From Halobacteriales archaeon (GTDB taxonomy: Archaea > Thermoplasmatota > SW-10-69-26 > JACQPN01 > JAIVGT01): DNA of 9,746 bases. The notes under the pieces are model-generated. The model searched no databases and was not told where the DNA came from. It worked only from the letters and a program-made list of their open reading frames with translations. The stretch spans positions 1 through 9,746 of the forward strand of contig JAIVGT010000062.1 of assembly GCA_020201485.1 (NCBI GenBank), read 5' to 3'. Of the stretch, positions 1 to 5,354 are shown in pieces. How positions within the stretch are numbered: position 1 is the first letter of the stretch; every line of letters starts with the position of its first letter. The position numbers and the translations under genes were made by a program.

Positions 1-179
1 GCCATGGCCTGGCCGCCGAGCTTGCGGCAGCGCTCCGCCACCTCCTCGGCGCGGTCGCGCTTGCCCATGTAATGCACGGCGACGCGGGCGCCCTCGCGCG
101 CGAGGAGCTCGCAGGTCACCGCCCCGATGCCGCCGCTGCCCCCGGTCACGAGGCAGCGCTTCCCCTGCAGGCGGCCCAT
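1..179 (-). CDS. Short-chain dehydrogenase/reductase, N-terminal part (cut by window edge)
   Basis: Only the first 59 codons lie in the window; the gene continues past base 1. The start is an ATG at 179. The visible part is a Rossmann nucleotide-binding unit: a first strand KRCLV, the glycine motif TGGSGGIG at residues 12-19, the helix ELLAREGA, and a second strand VAVHYMGKRDRAEEV. This is the classical SDR arrangement. The second strand ends without an acidic residue and is followed by Lys and Arg, which in this family favours NADP(H) over NAD(H). The catalytic Ser/Tyr/Lys triad is outside the window, so substrate and pathway cannot be named. The gene diverges from the PAC2 gene with 84 bases between the two start codons. 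No convincing A/T box was seen for it; CTCAT near 204-208 is the nearest candidate. Confidence 0.85.
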   Translation of the reverse strand, partial: MGRLQGKRCLVTGGSGGIGAVTCELLAREGARVAVHYMGKRDRAEEVAERCRKLGGQAM

Positions 180-235
180 GGCCGTGCACGACCGGCGCGC
201 ACCATGAGCGTTCCGTTCGGCGCAAAGCACCATGG

Positions 236-243
236 CTTATCCC
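236..243 (+). promoter_or_regulatory. TATA-like box of the PAC2 gene
   Basis: CTTATCCC lies in GC-rich surroundings, with its TTAT core centred about 25 nt before the ATG at 264. The same TTATCC core occurs at similar distances upstream of the dioxygenase and the small secreted protein. The spacing suggests an archaeal TATA element giving a leaderless mRNA. It supports the ATG at 264 over the in-frame ATG at 204. Assignment is by position and composition only. Confidence 0.5.
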
Positions 244-263
244 AGGAAGCCCGTGCCGGGGCC

Positions 264-998
264 ATGGACTGGGAATACGTCCCCATGGAGGACGCGGAGA
301 CGCGCGGCGCGCCCATGCTGTGCGGCGTGCCCTCGTTCGGCATGGTCGGCCCGGTCGCGGTGCGCTTCCTCGTCGAGCACCTCAAGATGCGGCCGGTCGG
401 CGGCTTCCAGTCCGACGCGCTCCCGCCGACGACCGTGGCCTGGGAAGGCGTGGTCACCGGCCCCATCCAGGTCTTTGCCCTGCCCCACGGGCAGGCCGGC
501 AAGGTGCTCGTGCTCAACAGCGACGTCGCCATCGAGCCCGAGGCGATGATGGCGGTGGCGCGCGCCATCTGCGACTGGGCGAGCAAGGCGGGCGTGCAGA
601 TGCTCATCGGCCTGGAGGGCTACGGCGATGAGGCGGAGGCGGCGAAGGACGTGCGCGTCGCCAGCAACCACGCCGGCGAGGCGGTCGCGCGCAAGCTCGC
701 TGCGACGCCGGTCCACGCGACGTTCACCGGCTTCAACGCCGCGCTGCTCACGCGCGCGAACCGGGCGAAGGTGCCCGCGGTCGGGCTATTCGCGCCGGTC
801 GAGAGCGAGGAGGAGGACGCCGCGGCTGCGGCGCGCCTGCTGAAGCTCGTCAGCCCGCTCGTGCACGGCGTGAACCTGGCGCCGAGCGACCTGGTGAAGA
901 AGGCGGAGCAGGTGCAGACCACGCTCCGCGCGCACAAGGCCCAGCAGGCCCAGCAAGCCCGCCGGTTGCAGGACCAGGTGGACCGGGGCTACGTCTAG
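264..998 (+). CDS. PAC2-family protein (proteasome assembly chaperone homologue)
   Basis: A 244-residue cytosolic protein of the PAC2 (DUF75) family, whose archaeal members include the PbaA/PbaB homologues of eukaryotic proteasome assembly chaperones. The start MDWEYVPMED, the segment CGVPSFGMVGPVAVRFLVEHL (about residues 20-40), the strand VLVLNSD (81-87) and the MLIGLEGYG turn (113-121) follow the usual pattern. A charged, Gln-rich helix at about 205-241 probably forms a coiled coil. The chain ends Gly-Tyr-Val, resembling the hydrophobic-Tyr-any (HbYX) tail that docks partners onto the 20S proteasome, although Gly is in the hydrophobic position. ATG 264 was chosen because it gives the family's usual N-terminus and lies 25 nt after a TATA-like box; ATG 204 would add 20 unconserved residues. 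The gene converges on arginase, 32 bases away. The partner protein is unknown. Confidence 0.88.
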   Translation: MDWEYVPMEDAETRGAPMLCGVPSFGMVGPVAVRFLVEHLKMRPVGGFQSDALPPTTVAWEGVVTGPIQVFALPHGQAGKVLVLNSDVAIEPEAMMAVARAICDWASKAGVQMLIGLEGYGDEAEAAKDVRVASNHAGEAVARKLAATPVHATFTGFNAALLTRANRAKVPAVGLFAPVESEEEDAAAAARLLKLVSPLVHGVNLAPSDLVKKAEQVQTTLRAHKAQQAQQARRLQDQVDRGYV

Positions 999-1030
999 AC
1001 CGGAGCTTGCGGGAAACCCGGCGCGTCCCG

Positions 1031-1924
1031 CTAGAGGATGCGCTTCCCCAACAGGCTCTCGATGAGCCCGACGCTCAGCTCCGCCGTCTTGTTGCCGGTA
1101 TCGAGCAGCGGGTTCACCTCGACGATCTCGAAGCTCGTGGCGATGTTGCGCTCCGCCAGCAGCTCCAAGGCGAGGTGCGACTCGCGGAAGCTGAGGCCGC
1201 CCGGGACGGGCGTGCCCGTGCCCGGGGCCTCGCGCGGGTCGAGCACGTCCACGTCGAACGTGATGTGCACGCCCTTCGTCCCGTCCTTGGCGCGCTCGAT
1301 GGCGTCGCGCATGACGCGGCCGATGCCCTTCTCGTCGATGTCGCGCATCGTCGCCACGTAGATCTCGCTCTTCTTGATGAGCTCCTTCTCCCCCGGGTCG
1401 AGCTCGCGCACGCCGATGAGGGCGACGTTCTCCGGGCGGATCTTCGGCCCGATGCCGCCGATGTTCACGAGCTTCTTGTTGCCCAGGCCCACGATGGCGC
1501 TCAGGCCCATGCCGTGGATGTTGCCGCTCGGCGTGGTGTCGGTGGTGTTGAAGTCGCCGTGCGCATCGACGTAGATGATGCCCTGGGGGCCGCGCGCCTT
1601 CGTCAAGCCCCCGACCGTGCCCATGACGATGCTGTGGTCCCCGCCGACGATGAGGGGGAAGTGCCCGGCGCGCGCGCTCTTCTCCACCTTCTTCGCGATG
1701 GCCTCGCAGGCGCGCACCACCTCGTCCAGGTAGCGGAGCTGCGGGTTGCGCAGCTTGCGCGTCTCGACCTCCGGCACGTCGATGTCGCCCAGGTCGTGGA
1801 CGTTGTGACCGAGCGCCTCGATGCGCTTCTCGAGCTGCGCCGCTCGGAGCGCGCTGGGGCCCATGTCCACGCCGCGGCGCGTCTGGCCGAGGTCCATGGG
1901 GCAGCCGATGAGGTCGATGTCCAT
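1031..1924 (-). CDS. rocF: Arginase
   Basis: A 297-residue ureohydrolase that hydrolyses L-arginine to ornithine and urea with a two-manganese centre in the cytosol. All metal ligands are visible: His97 in GGDHS, Asp120, His122 and Asp124 in DAHGDFN, and Asp224 and Asp226 in DVDVLDP. Substrate-side motifs are also present: Asn126, SGNIHG (133-138, His137), the loop PGTGTPVPGG (234-243) and Glu269 in VEVNP. The N-terminal RRGVDMGPSALR and the ending ESLLGKRIL are typical of Bacillus-type arginase rather than agmatinase, so arginine is the likely substrate. The length is normal for the family. ATG 1924 is chosen over an in-frame upstream start at 1954 because the N-terminus then matches the family and a TATA-like box sits 27 nt before it. 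Ornithine transaminase or urease partners are not in the window. Confidence 0.95.
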   Translation of the reverse strand: MDIDLIGCPMDLGQTRRGVDMGPSALRAAQLEKRIEALGHNVHDLGDIDVPEVETRKLRNPQLRYLDEVVRACEAIAKKVEKSARAGHFPLIVGGDHSIVMGTVGGLTKARGPQGIIYVDAHGDFNTTDTTPSGNIHGMGLSAIVGLGNKKLVNIGGIGPKIRPENVALIGVRELDPGEKELIKKSEIYVATMRDIDEKGIGRVMRDAIERAKDGTKGVHITFDVDVLDPREAPGTGTPVPGGLSFRESHLALELLAERNIATSFEIVEVNPLLDTGNKTAELSVGLIESLLGKRIL

Positions 1925-1946
1925 GCTCCTGCGAGAAGGGCGGGGG

Positions 1947-1954
1947 GATTTCAA
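1947..1954 (-). promoter_or_regulatory. TATA-like box of the arginase gene
   Basis: On the minus strand this reads TTGAAATC and is centred about 27 nt before the arginase ATG at 1924. It is an A/T island in GC-rich sequence. A similar GTTGAA core precedes the transporter gene at the same distance. A GGAG lies only one base before the ATG, too close to act as a normal ribosome-binding site, so a leaderless transcript is the simpler reading. Confidence 0.45.
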
Positions 1955-2008
1955 CCCTTGCGGCGAAGGCTAAAGGCCCACGCCGAGCAGCCGGGGCTTT
2001 CGCGGCGT

Positions 2009-2218
2009 TCACACGCAGGCGACGACCACGACGAAACCCTGCGGGAACGAGCCCACCGCGGGGGAGGCCACCGCGTCGCAGATGCCGAGCGACGGCACGG
2101 GCAAGCCGGGCGTCCCGGCGCAGATGCCGGCGGCGCAGGCGCCCACCGACGCTGCCTCGGCACCGGCGACCGCGAGGACCGTCACGAGCAGGCCGGCGAG
2201 GAGCAGCAGGCGGAGCAT
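2009..2218 (-). CDS. Small secreted Cys-containing protein, unknown function
   Basis: A 69-residue protein I do not recognise. Residues 1 to about 22 form a clear signal peptide: a short basic start (MLR), a long Leu/Val/Ala core, and AGAEA ahead of a likely cleavage site. The mature part is only about 47 residues, with Gly, Pro and Val and four Cys in the order GACAAGICAG, GICDAV and VVVACV. An even number of Cys outside the cell suggests two disulphides, though this is inference. There are almost no charged residues after the signal. ATG 2218 is chosen because the signal peptide then begins properly and TTATCC lies 26 nt before it; an upstream in-frame start at 2269 would include the promoter. 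It lies 84 bases upstream of arginase on the same strand, but both appear to have their own promoters. Confidence 0.7.
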   Translation of the reverse strand: MLRLLLLAGLLVTVLAVAGAEAASVGACAAGICAGTPGLPVPSLGICDAVASPAVGSFPQGFVVVVACV

Positions 2219-2240
2219 GAGGGGGACCCTCCGCGGCGCT

Positions 2241-2246
2241 GGATAA
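2241..2246 (-). promoter_or_regulatory. TATA-like box of the small secreted protein gene
   Basis: The minus strand reads TTATCC here, with TTAT centred about 26 nt before the ATG at 2218. It is preceded by a purine run (GAGAAAAAGG) like an archaeal transcription factor B recognition element. This is one of the best promoter matches in the window, and it sets the start codon. Confidence 0.55.
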
Positions 2247-2273
2247 CCTTTTTCTCCATCGCCTTGCACCCGC

Positions 2274-2438
2274 TCAGGCTCCGGAGACGGCCCGCCGCGT
2301 GATGTCCGGGTCCGGGGCGGGATGGCCGCGGCAGTGCTTCTCGCATGCCTCCGCGTCCTCGCGCTGGGCGTAGCCGGAGCCGCACACCTCGCACGCGCGG
2401 ACGACGCCGATGCCCTCGACGCGCAATGCGCGGACCAT
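2274..2438 (-). CDS. Small archaeal-type zinc-finger protein (54 aa)
   Basis: A 54-residue protein with one zinc-finger-like motif at residues 16-39. CEVCG gives the first Cys pair, Tyr23 is the conserved aromatic, ACEKHC gives Cys32 and Cys36, and RGH gives His39. This C-x2-C, C-x3-C-x2-H layout, followed by an ending like DITRRAV, resembles tiny proteins I know from halophilic and other archaea. Their role is not established to my knowledge; nucleic-acid or protein binding would be typical for such a fold. The ATG at 2438 shares its A with the TGA of the preceding zinc-finger gene, so the two are almost certainly co-transcribed and translationally coupled. The finger resembles the one in that neighbour, suggesting an old duplication. 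Its convergence of context and motif supports a real gene despite its size. Confidence 0.75.
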   Translation of the reverse strand: MVRALRVEGIGVVRACEVCGSGYAQREDAEACEKHCRGHPAPDPDITRRAVSGA

Positions 2439-2821
2439 CAGGCCTGCGCTTCCTTCTGGGCCTTCATCGCCGCGGCCTTCTCCAGCGCGGCCTTCTTGCG
2501 CGCTTCCAGCTCCTCGGGCGTGAGCTTCGGCGGCGCGGGCTTCGCCGGCTCGGCGCCCGGGGTGGCCGGAGCGCTCGCAGGCGCGGCCGGCTTGGCGGCG
2601 GCGGCCCTGGCCGCCTTCTGCTCCTCCTCGATGAACTTCAGCACCGCCTGCCAGTACCGGTCGGGCGGCGCGATGCTCTTGCCCGTGATGTCGGCGGAGC
2701 GCATGCCGTTCGCCAGGTCGAAGCCCTTGCACTGGTCGGCGGTGGCCTGGTCCTTGTACGCGAAGCGGCACTCGTCGCAGGCGTAGAAGCGGTAGCCTTG
2801 CCGCTCCAGGAGCTGGGCCAT
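2438..2821 (-). CDS. Zinc-finger protein with Ala/Pro/Lys-rich tail (127 aa)
   Basis: A 127-residue protein. The N-terminal motif FYACDECRFAYKDQATADQC has a Cys pair (residues 15 and 18), the conserved Tyr and a third Cys, but the fourth ligand found in the downstream 54-residue protein is missing. Residues about 35-70 are an ordinary mixed region (PPDRYWQAVLKFIEEEQK). From about 71 the chain becomes low-complexity Ala/Pro, then a charged helix starting LTPEELEARKKAALEK that runs to the end. The tail may bind nucleic acid or act as a linker; this is inference. ATG 2821 is chosen because the finger then lies at the N-terminus and the region beyond it is the divergent promoter region shared with the formate-tetrahydrofolate ligase gene. 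A weak CCCTCAAGC box lies about 27 nt upstream. It is the first gene of a two-gene unit. Confidence 0.75.
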   Translation of the reverse strand: MAQLLERQGYRFYACDECRFAYKDQATADQCKGFDLANGMRSADITGKSIAPPDRYWQAVLKFIEEEQKAARAAAAKPAAPASAPATPGAEPAKPAPPKLTPEELEARKKAALEKAAAMKAQKEAQA

Positions 2822-2853
2822 GGCCGGGGCAACGGGGGAACCTGGCTTGAGGG

Positions 2854-2879
2854 TTGCGGGCAAGCCCGGCCTTGCGGGC
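2854..2879. repeat. Short direct repeat in a divergent promoter region
   Basis: TTGCGGGC occurs at 2854-2861 and again at 2872-2879, 18 bases apart, between the divergent zinc-finger and fhs genes. The inverted pair GGCTTG (2844-2849) and CAAGCC (2861-2866) overlaps it. The position, just upstream of the fhs TATA-like box, would suit a regulator site, but eight-base matches are easily found by chance in sequence this rich in GC. Confidence 0.25.
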
Positions 2880-2889
2880 GCGCCGCGGG

Positions 2890-2897
2890 CTATTTCA
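2890..2897 (+). promoter_or_regulatory. TATA-like box of fhs
   Basis: CTATTTCA stands out in GC-rich sequence, with its A/T core centred about 25 nt before the ATG at 2919. No Shine-Dalgarno lies between. It supports ATG 2919 as the start rather than the in-frame ATG at 2820, which would place the promoter inside the coding region. Confidence 0.55.
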
Positions 2898-2918
2898 TCC
2901 GCACGGCCATGCGCAGCC

Positions 2919-4556
2919 ATGGAGCCCCGCCCGGTCACGGAGCTGGCCGTGGACCTCGGCCTGCGCCCGGAGGAGATCGAGCGCTACGGGACGTGGAAGT
3001 GCAAGGTGCACCTCGCCGCAGTCGAGCGCCTGCGCCGCGAGCGGCCGGAGGGCAAGATCGTCCTCGTCACGGCCATCAACCCGACGAAGCACGGCGAGGG
3101 CAAGACGACGGTGACCATCGGCCTGGCGCAAGGCCTGGCGCGCATCGGCAAGCGCGCCGTCATCGCGCTGCGCGAGCCGTCCCTGGGCCCGGTGTTCGGC
3201 GTGAAGGGCGGCGCGACGGGCGGCGGCAAGAGCACGCTCGTGCCCGCCGAGGACATCAACCTGCACTTCACCGGCGACCTGCACGCCATCACGAGCGCGA
3301 ACAACCTGCTGAGCACGCTCATCGACGCGCACCTGCACCACGGCAACGAGCTCGGCCTGGACCCGACGCGCATCACCTGGCCGCGCTGCCTGGACATGAA
3401 CGACCGCGCGCTCCGCGACATCGTCACCGGCCTGGGCGGGCCGACGAACGGCCCGGCGCGCGAGGGCCATTTCGTCATCACCGCGGCGAGCGAGGTCATG
3501 GCCATCCTCTGCCTGTCGGACGGCGTCGCCGACCTGAGGCAGCGCCTCGGCAACATCATCATCGGGTACAGGCGCGACGGCGGCGCGGTCCGCGCGCGCG
3601 ACCTGCACGCGCAGGGCGCCATGGCGGTGCTGCTCAAGGACGCCATCCAGCCGAACCTCGTGCAGAGCTGCGAGGGCGTGCCGGCCTTGGTGCACGGCGG
3701 GCCGTTCGCGAACATCGCGCACGGCACGAGCTCGCTCCTCGCCGCGCAGCTCGGCCTGCGGCTCGGGGACTTCGTGGTCACGGAGGCCGGCTTCGGCGCG
3801 GACCTCGGCTTCGAGAAGTTCATGGACATCTTCTGCCGGCGCAGCGGGCTGTACCCGGCGTGCGCCGTGCTCGTCGTCACGGCCCGCGCGCTGAAGCACC
3901 ACGGCGGCATGGCGGAGGAGGCGCAGGGCGAGGACCTGGGCGCGCTCCGCCGAGGGCTGCCGAACCTGGAGAAGCACTTGGAGATCGTGCGCGCCTTCGG
4001 CGTGCCCCCGGTGGTCGCCATCAACCGCTTCGCCCAGGACACGGACGCGGAGATGAACCTCCTCCTCGCGCACTGCGAGAAGCTGAAGGTGCCCGCTGCC
4101 GTGACCGACTGCTTCGCCCGCGGCGGCGAGGGCGCGGAGCAGCTCGCGCACCTGGTGGCGAAGGTGGGCGAGGCCTCGGCGCGCAAGCCCACGCTCCTGT
4201 ACGCGGGACTGGAGGACCTGCGCATGAAGGTCGAGCGCGTGGCGCGCCTCTACGGCGCGGACGGCGTGGATTGGGACTACGCAGCCGAGCGCAGCCTGGC
4301 CCGGCTCAAGGACCTCGGCCTCAACGAGCTGCCCGTGTGCGTGGCGAAGACGCAGTACAGCCTGAGCGACCAGCCCAAGCTCCTCGGCCGGCCGAAGGGC
4401 TGGCGTCTCGGCGTGCGGGAGCTGCTGCCGAGCGCGGGGGCGGGCTTCGTCGTGGCCCTCGCCGGCGACGTCGTGCTCATGCCCGGCCTGGGCAAGGTGC
4501 CGGCCGCGGTGCACATGGACCTGGCCGCCGACGGGACGCCGAAGGGCGTCAGCTGA
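2919..4556 (+). CDS. fhs: Formate-tetrahydrofolate ligase
   Basis: A 545-residue cytosolic enzyme that joins formate to tetrahydrofolate using ATP, giving 10-formyl-tetrahydrofolate. The ATP loop NPTKHGEGKTT is at about residues 54-64. The family signature GVKGGATGGGK (94-104), EDINLHFTGD (111-120), HGNELG (141-146), QPNLVQSCEGVPALVHG (244-260), TEAGFGADLGFEKF (288-301) and the C-terminal AKTQYSLSD and MPGLGKVPAA are all present. The length is close to the usual 555-560. In the signature, the usual Ala-Gly-Gly-Gly-Tyr is Thr-Gly-Gly-Gly-Lys, a noticeable change near the active site. ATG 2919 gives the normal N-terminus and follows a TATA-like box. The gene diverges from the zinc-finger pair. 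It may scavenge formate, for example from tryptophan breakdown, for purine synthesis or one-carbon interconversion. Confidence 0.97.
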   Translation: MEPRPVTELAVDLGLRPEEIERYGTWKCKVHLAAVERLRRERPEGKIVLVTAINPTKHGEGKTTVTIGLAQGLARIGKRAVIALREPSLGPVFGVKGGATGGGKSTLVPAEDINLHFTGDLHAITSANNLLSTLIDAHLHHGNELGLDPTRITWPRCLDMNDRALRDIVTGLGGPTNGPAREGHFVITAASEVMAILCLSDGVADLRQRLGNIIIGYRRDGGAVRARDLHAQGAMAVLLKDAIQPNLVQSCEGVPALVHGGPFANIAHGTSSLLAAQLGLRLGDFVVTEAGFGADLGFEKFMDIFCRRSGLYPACAVLVVTARALKHHGGMAEEAQGEDLGALRRGLPNLEKHLEIVRAFGVPPVVAINRFAQDTDAEMNLLLAHCEKLKVPAAVTDCFARGGEGAEQLAHLVAKVGEASARKPTLLYAGLEDLRMKVERVARLYGADGVDWDYAAERSLARLKDLGLNELPVCVAKTQYSLSDQPKLLGRPKGWRLGVRELLPSAGAGFVVALAGDVVLMPGLGKVPAAVHMDLAADGTPKGVS

Positions 4557-4614
4557 ACGACGGACCAGGATTGTCCCTCAAGCAGCATGGTTCCGGGGCA
4601 GGCATGGCGACGCC

Positions 4615-4821
4615 ATGACGCCGACCCCAGGGAGCACGCTCGAGACCCCTGCCATCGGCAACGTGCCCATGGGCCGCCGCGCGCGGTGCATGTTCTGCCA
4701 CGGGCTCATCGAGGACGAGGGCGGGGGCTTCCTCGACCACCTCAAGACCGCGCCGGAATGCGAGTCCGCTTACCGCGACTGGCTGGACCACCTGGACGAG
4801 GACCGCCCGGGCGGCGGCTGA
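4615..4821 (+). CDS. Small C2HC zinc-finger protein (68 aa)
   Basis: A 68-residue protein with one probable zinc site: Cys25 and Cys28 in RCMFCHG, His42 in FLDHL, and Cys49 in PECESAYRDW. The C-x2-C-x13-H-x6-C order followed by an aromatic, acidic helix (AYRDWLDHLDED) looks like a single treble-clef or C2HC finger. I know similar tiny proteins from archaea but cannot name a function. The N-terminal 18 residues are Pro/Thr-rich and poorly constrained, so Met19 (base 4669) is an alternative start. ATG 4615 lies 58 bases after fhs on the same strand, so read-through from fhs is possible. A CCCTCAAGC box at 4575-4583, the same nine bases found before the other zinc-finger gene, could be its own promoter. 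The stop codon is one base from the stop of the convergent secreted-protein gene. Confidence 0.72.
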   Translation: MTPTPGSTLETPAIGNVPMGRRARCMFCHGLIEDEGGGFLDHLKTAPECESAYRDWLDHLDEDRPGGG

Positions 4822-4822
4822 C

Positions 4823-5272
4823 TCAGAGCGGCAGGTCGGGCGCGAGCCACGCCTGGATGCAGGTCAGCTCGTCGAGGAGGATGCTCGGGTGCGCCTGCAC
4901 GCGGGCCGCGAGGCCCTGCGCGAACGGCTGCACGTCGGGCGTGTACGGGTTGGCCACGCTGACGCTGTCGGGCAGCACGATGCTCGTCCAGCCCGCACCA
5001 GCGGGGCAGGCGGCGAACTCGTCCTGCTGCTGCACGGCCAGGTCGGATATGAGGTCGCGCGCGCCGTTGAAGGTGGATTGGTAGACCGCCGCCGCGCCGA
5101 CCGCGGTGTCGCTCGCCGAGCCGAGCAGGGCGAGGGTGGTGTCGGACGCGAGGGAGCCGCTCTGCTCCACAGGCTTCATGAAGGTCTCCGAGTCGGGCAG
5201 GAGCCCGTCCGCGACCGCCACGCCCGAGGCGGCCAGGATGGCCAGGAACGAGAGTGCGATGAGGGCGCGCAT
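4823..5272 (-). CDS. Secreted protein of unknown function (149 aa)
   Basis: A 149-residue protein I do not recognise. The N-terminus MRALIALSFLAILAASG followed by VAVADG is a signal peptide, with cleavage likely near residues 20-22. The mature part of about 128 residues is mildly acidic and probably helical, with Ala-rich stretches (SASDTAVGAAAVYQ; ARDLISDLAVQQQ), two Cys (89 and 138) that could pair, and no further membrane span, so it should be released or held at the cell surface. ATG 5272 is chosen over a GTG at 5311 because the signal peptide then starts correctly and a TATA-like box (CTTCAAAC, 5295-5302) lies 26-27 nt upstream, inside the longer reading. It is downstream of the broken transporter on the same strand with 82 bases between, but its own promoter makes a shared operon unlikely. 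Confidence 0.72.
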   Translation of the reverse strand: MRALIALSFLAILAASGVAVADGLLPDSETFMKPVEQSGSLASDTTLALLGSASDTAVGAAAVYQSTFNGARDLISDLAVQQQDEFAACPAGAGWTSIVLPDSVSVANPYTPDVQPFAQGLAARVQAHPSILLDELTCIQAWLAPDLPL

Positions 5273-5294
5273 GCCCCGCGGTTCGGCGGGGCGG

Positions 5295-5302
5295 GTTTGA
5301 AG
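5295..5302 (-). promoter_or_regulatory. TATA-like box of the 149-aa secreted protein gene
   Basis: The minus strand reads CTTCAAAC here, centred about 26-27 nt before the ATG at 5272. A purine-rich TGGAAAAT lies just upstream, as expected for a transcription factor B element. It argues against the longer GTG start at 5311. Confidence 0.5.
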
Positions 5303-5354
5303 ATTTTCCACGACCGGGCTTCGCCGAGGACATGGCCCAGGGCGGGGGAGGGGC

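Noticed and set aside
204..263. Upstream ATG start for the PAC2 protein
   Set aside because: It would add 20 residues not typical of the family and would place the TTATCCC box inside the coding region.
1007..2302. 431-codon open frame on the plus strand, opposite arginase
   Set aside because: Antisense shadow of a complete arginase; no recognisable domain, and it crosses the promoters of two minus-strand genes.
4562..4576. GGAC ... GTCC hairpin after fhs as a terminator
   Set aside because: The stem is only four base pairs and no T-run follows; archaeal terminators are usually T-rich.
2345..4618. Very long open frame (757 codons) on the plus strand, covering fhs in another frame
   Set aside because: Its translation is Arg/Gly/Ala/His-rich low-complexity sequence without motifs, as expected from an alternative frame of GC-rich DNA, whereas the overlapping frame encodes a complete formate-tetrahydrofolate ligase.
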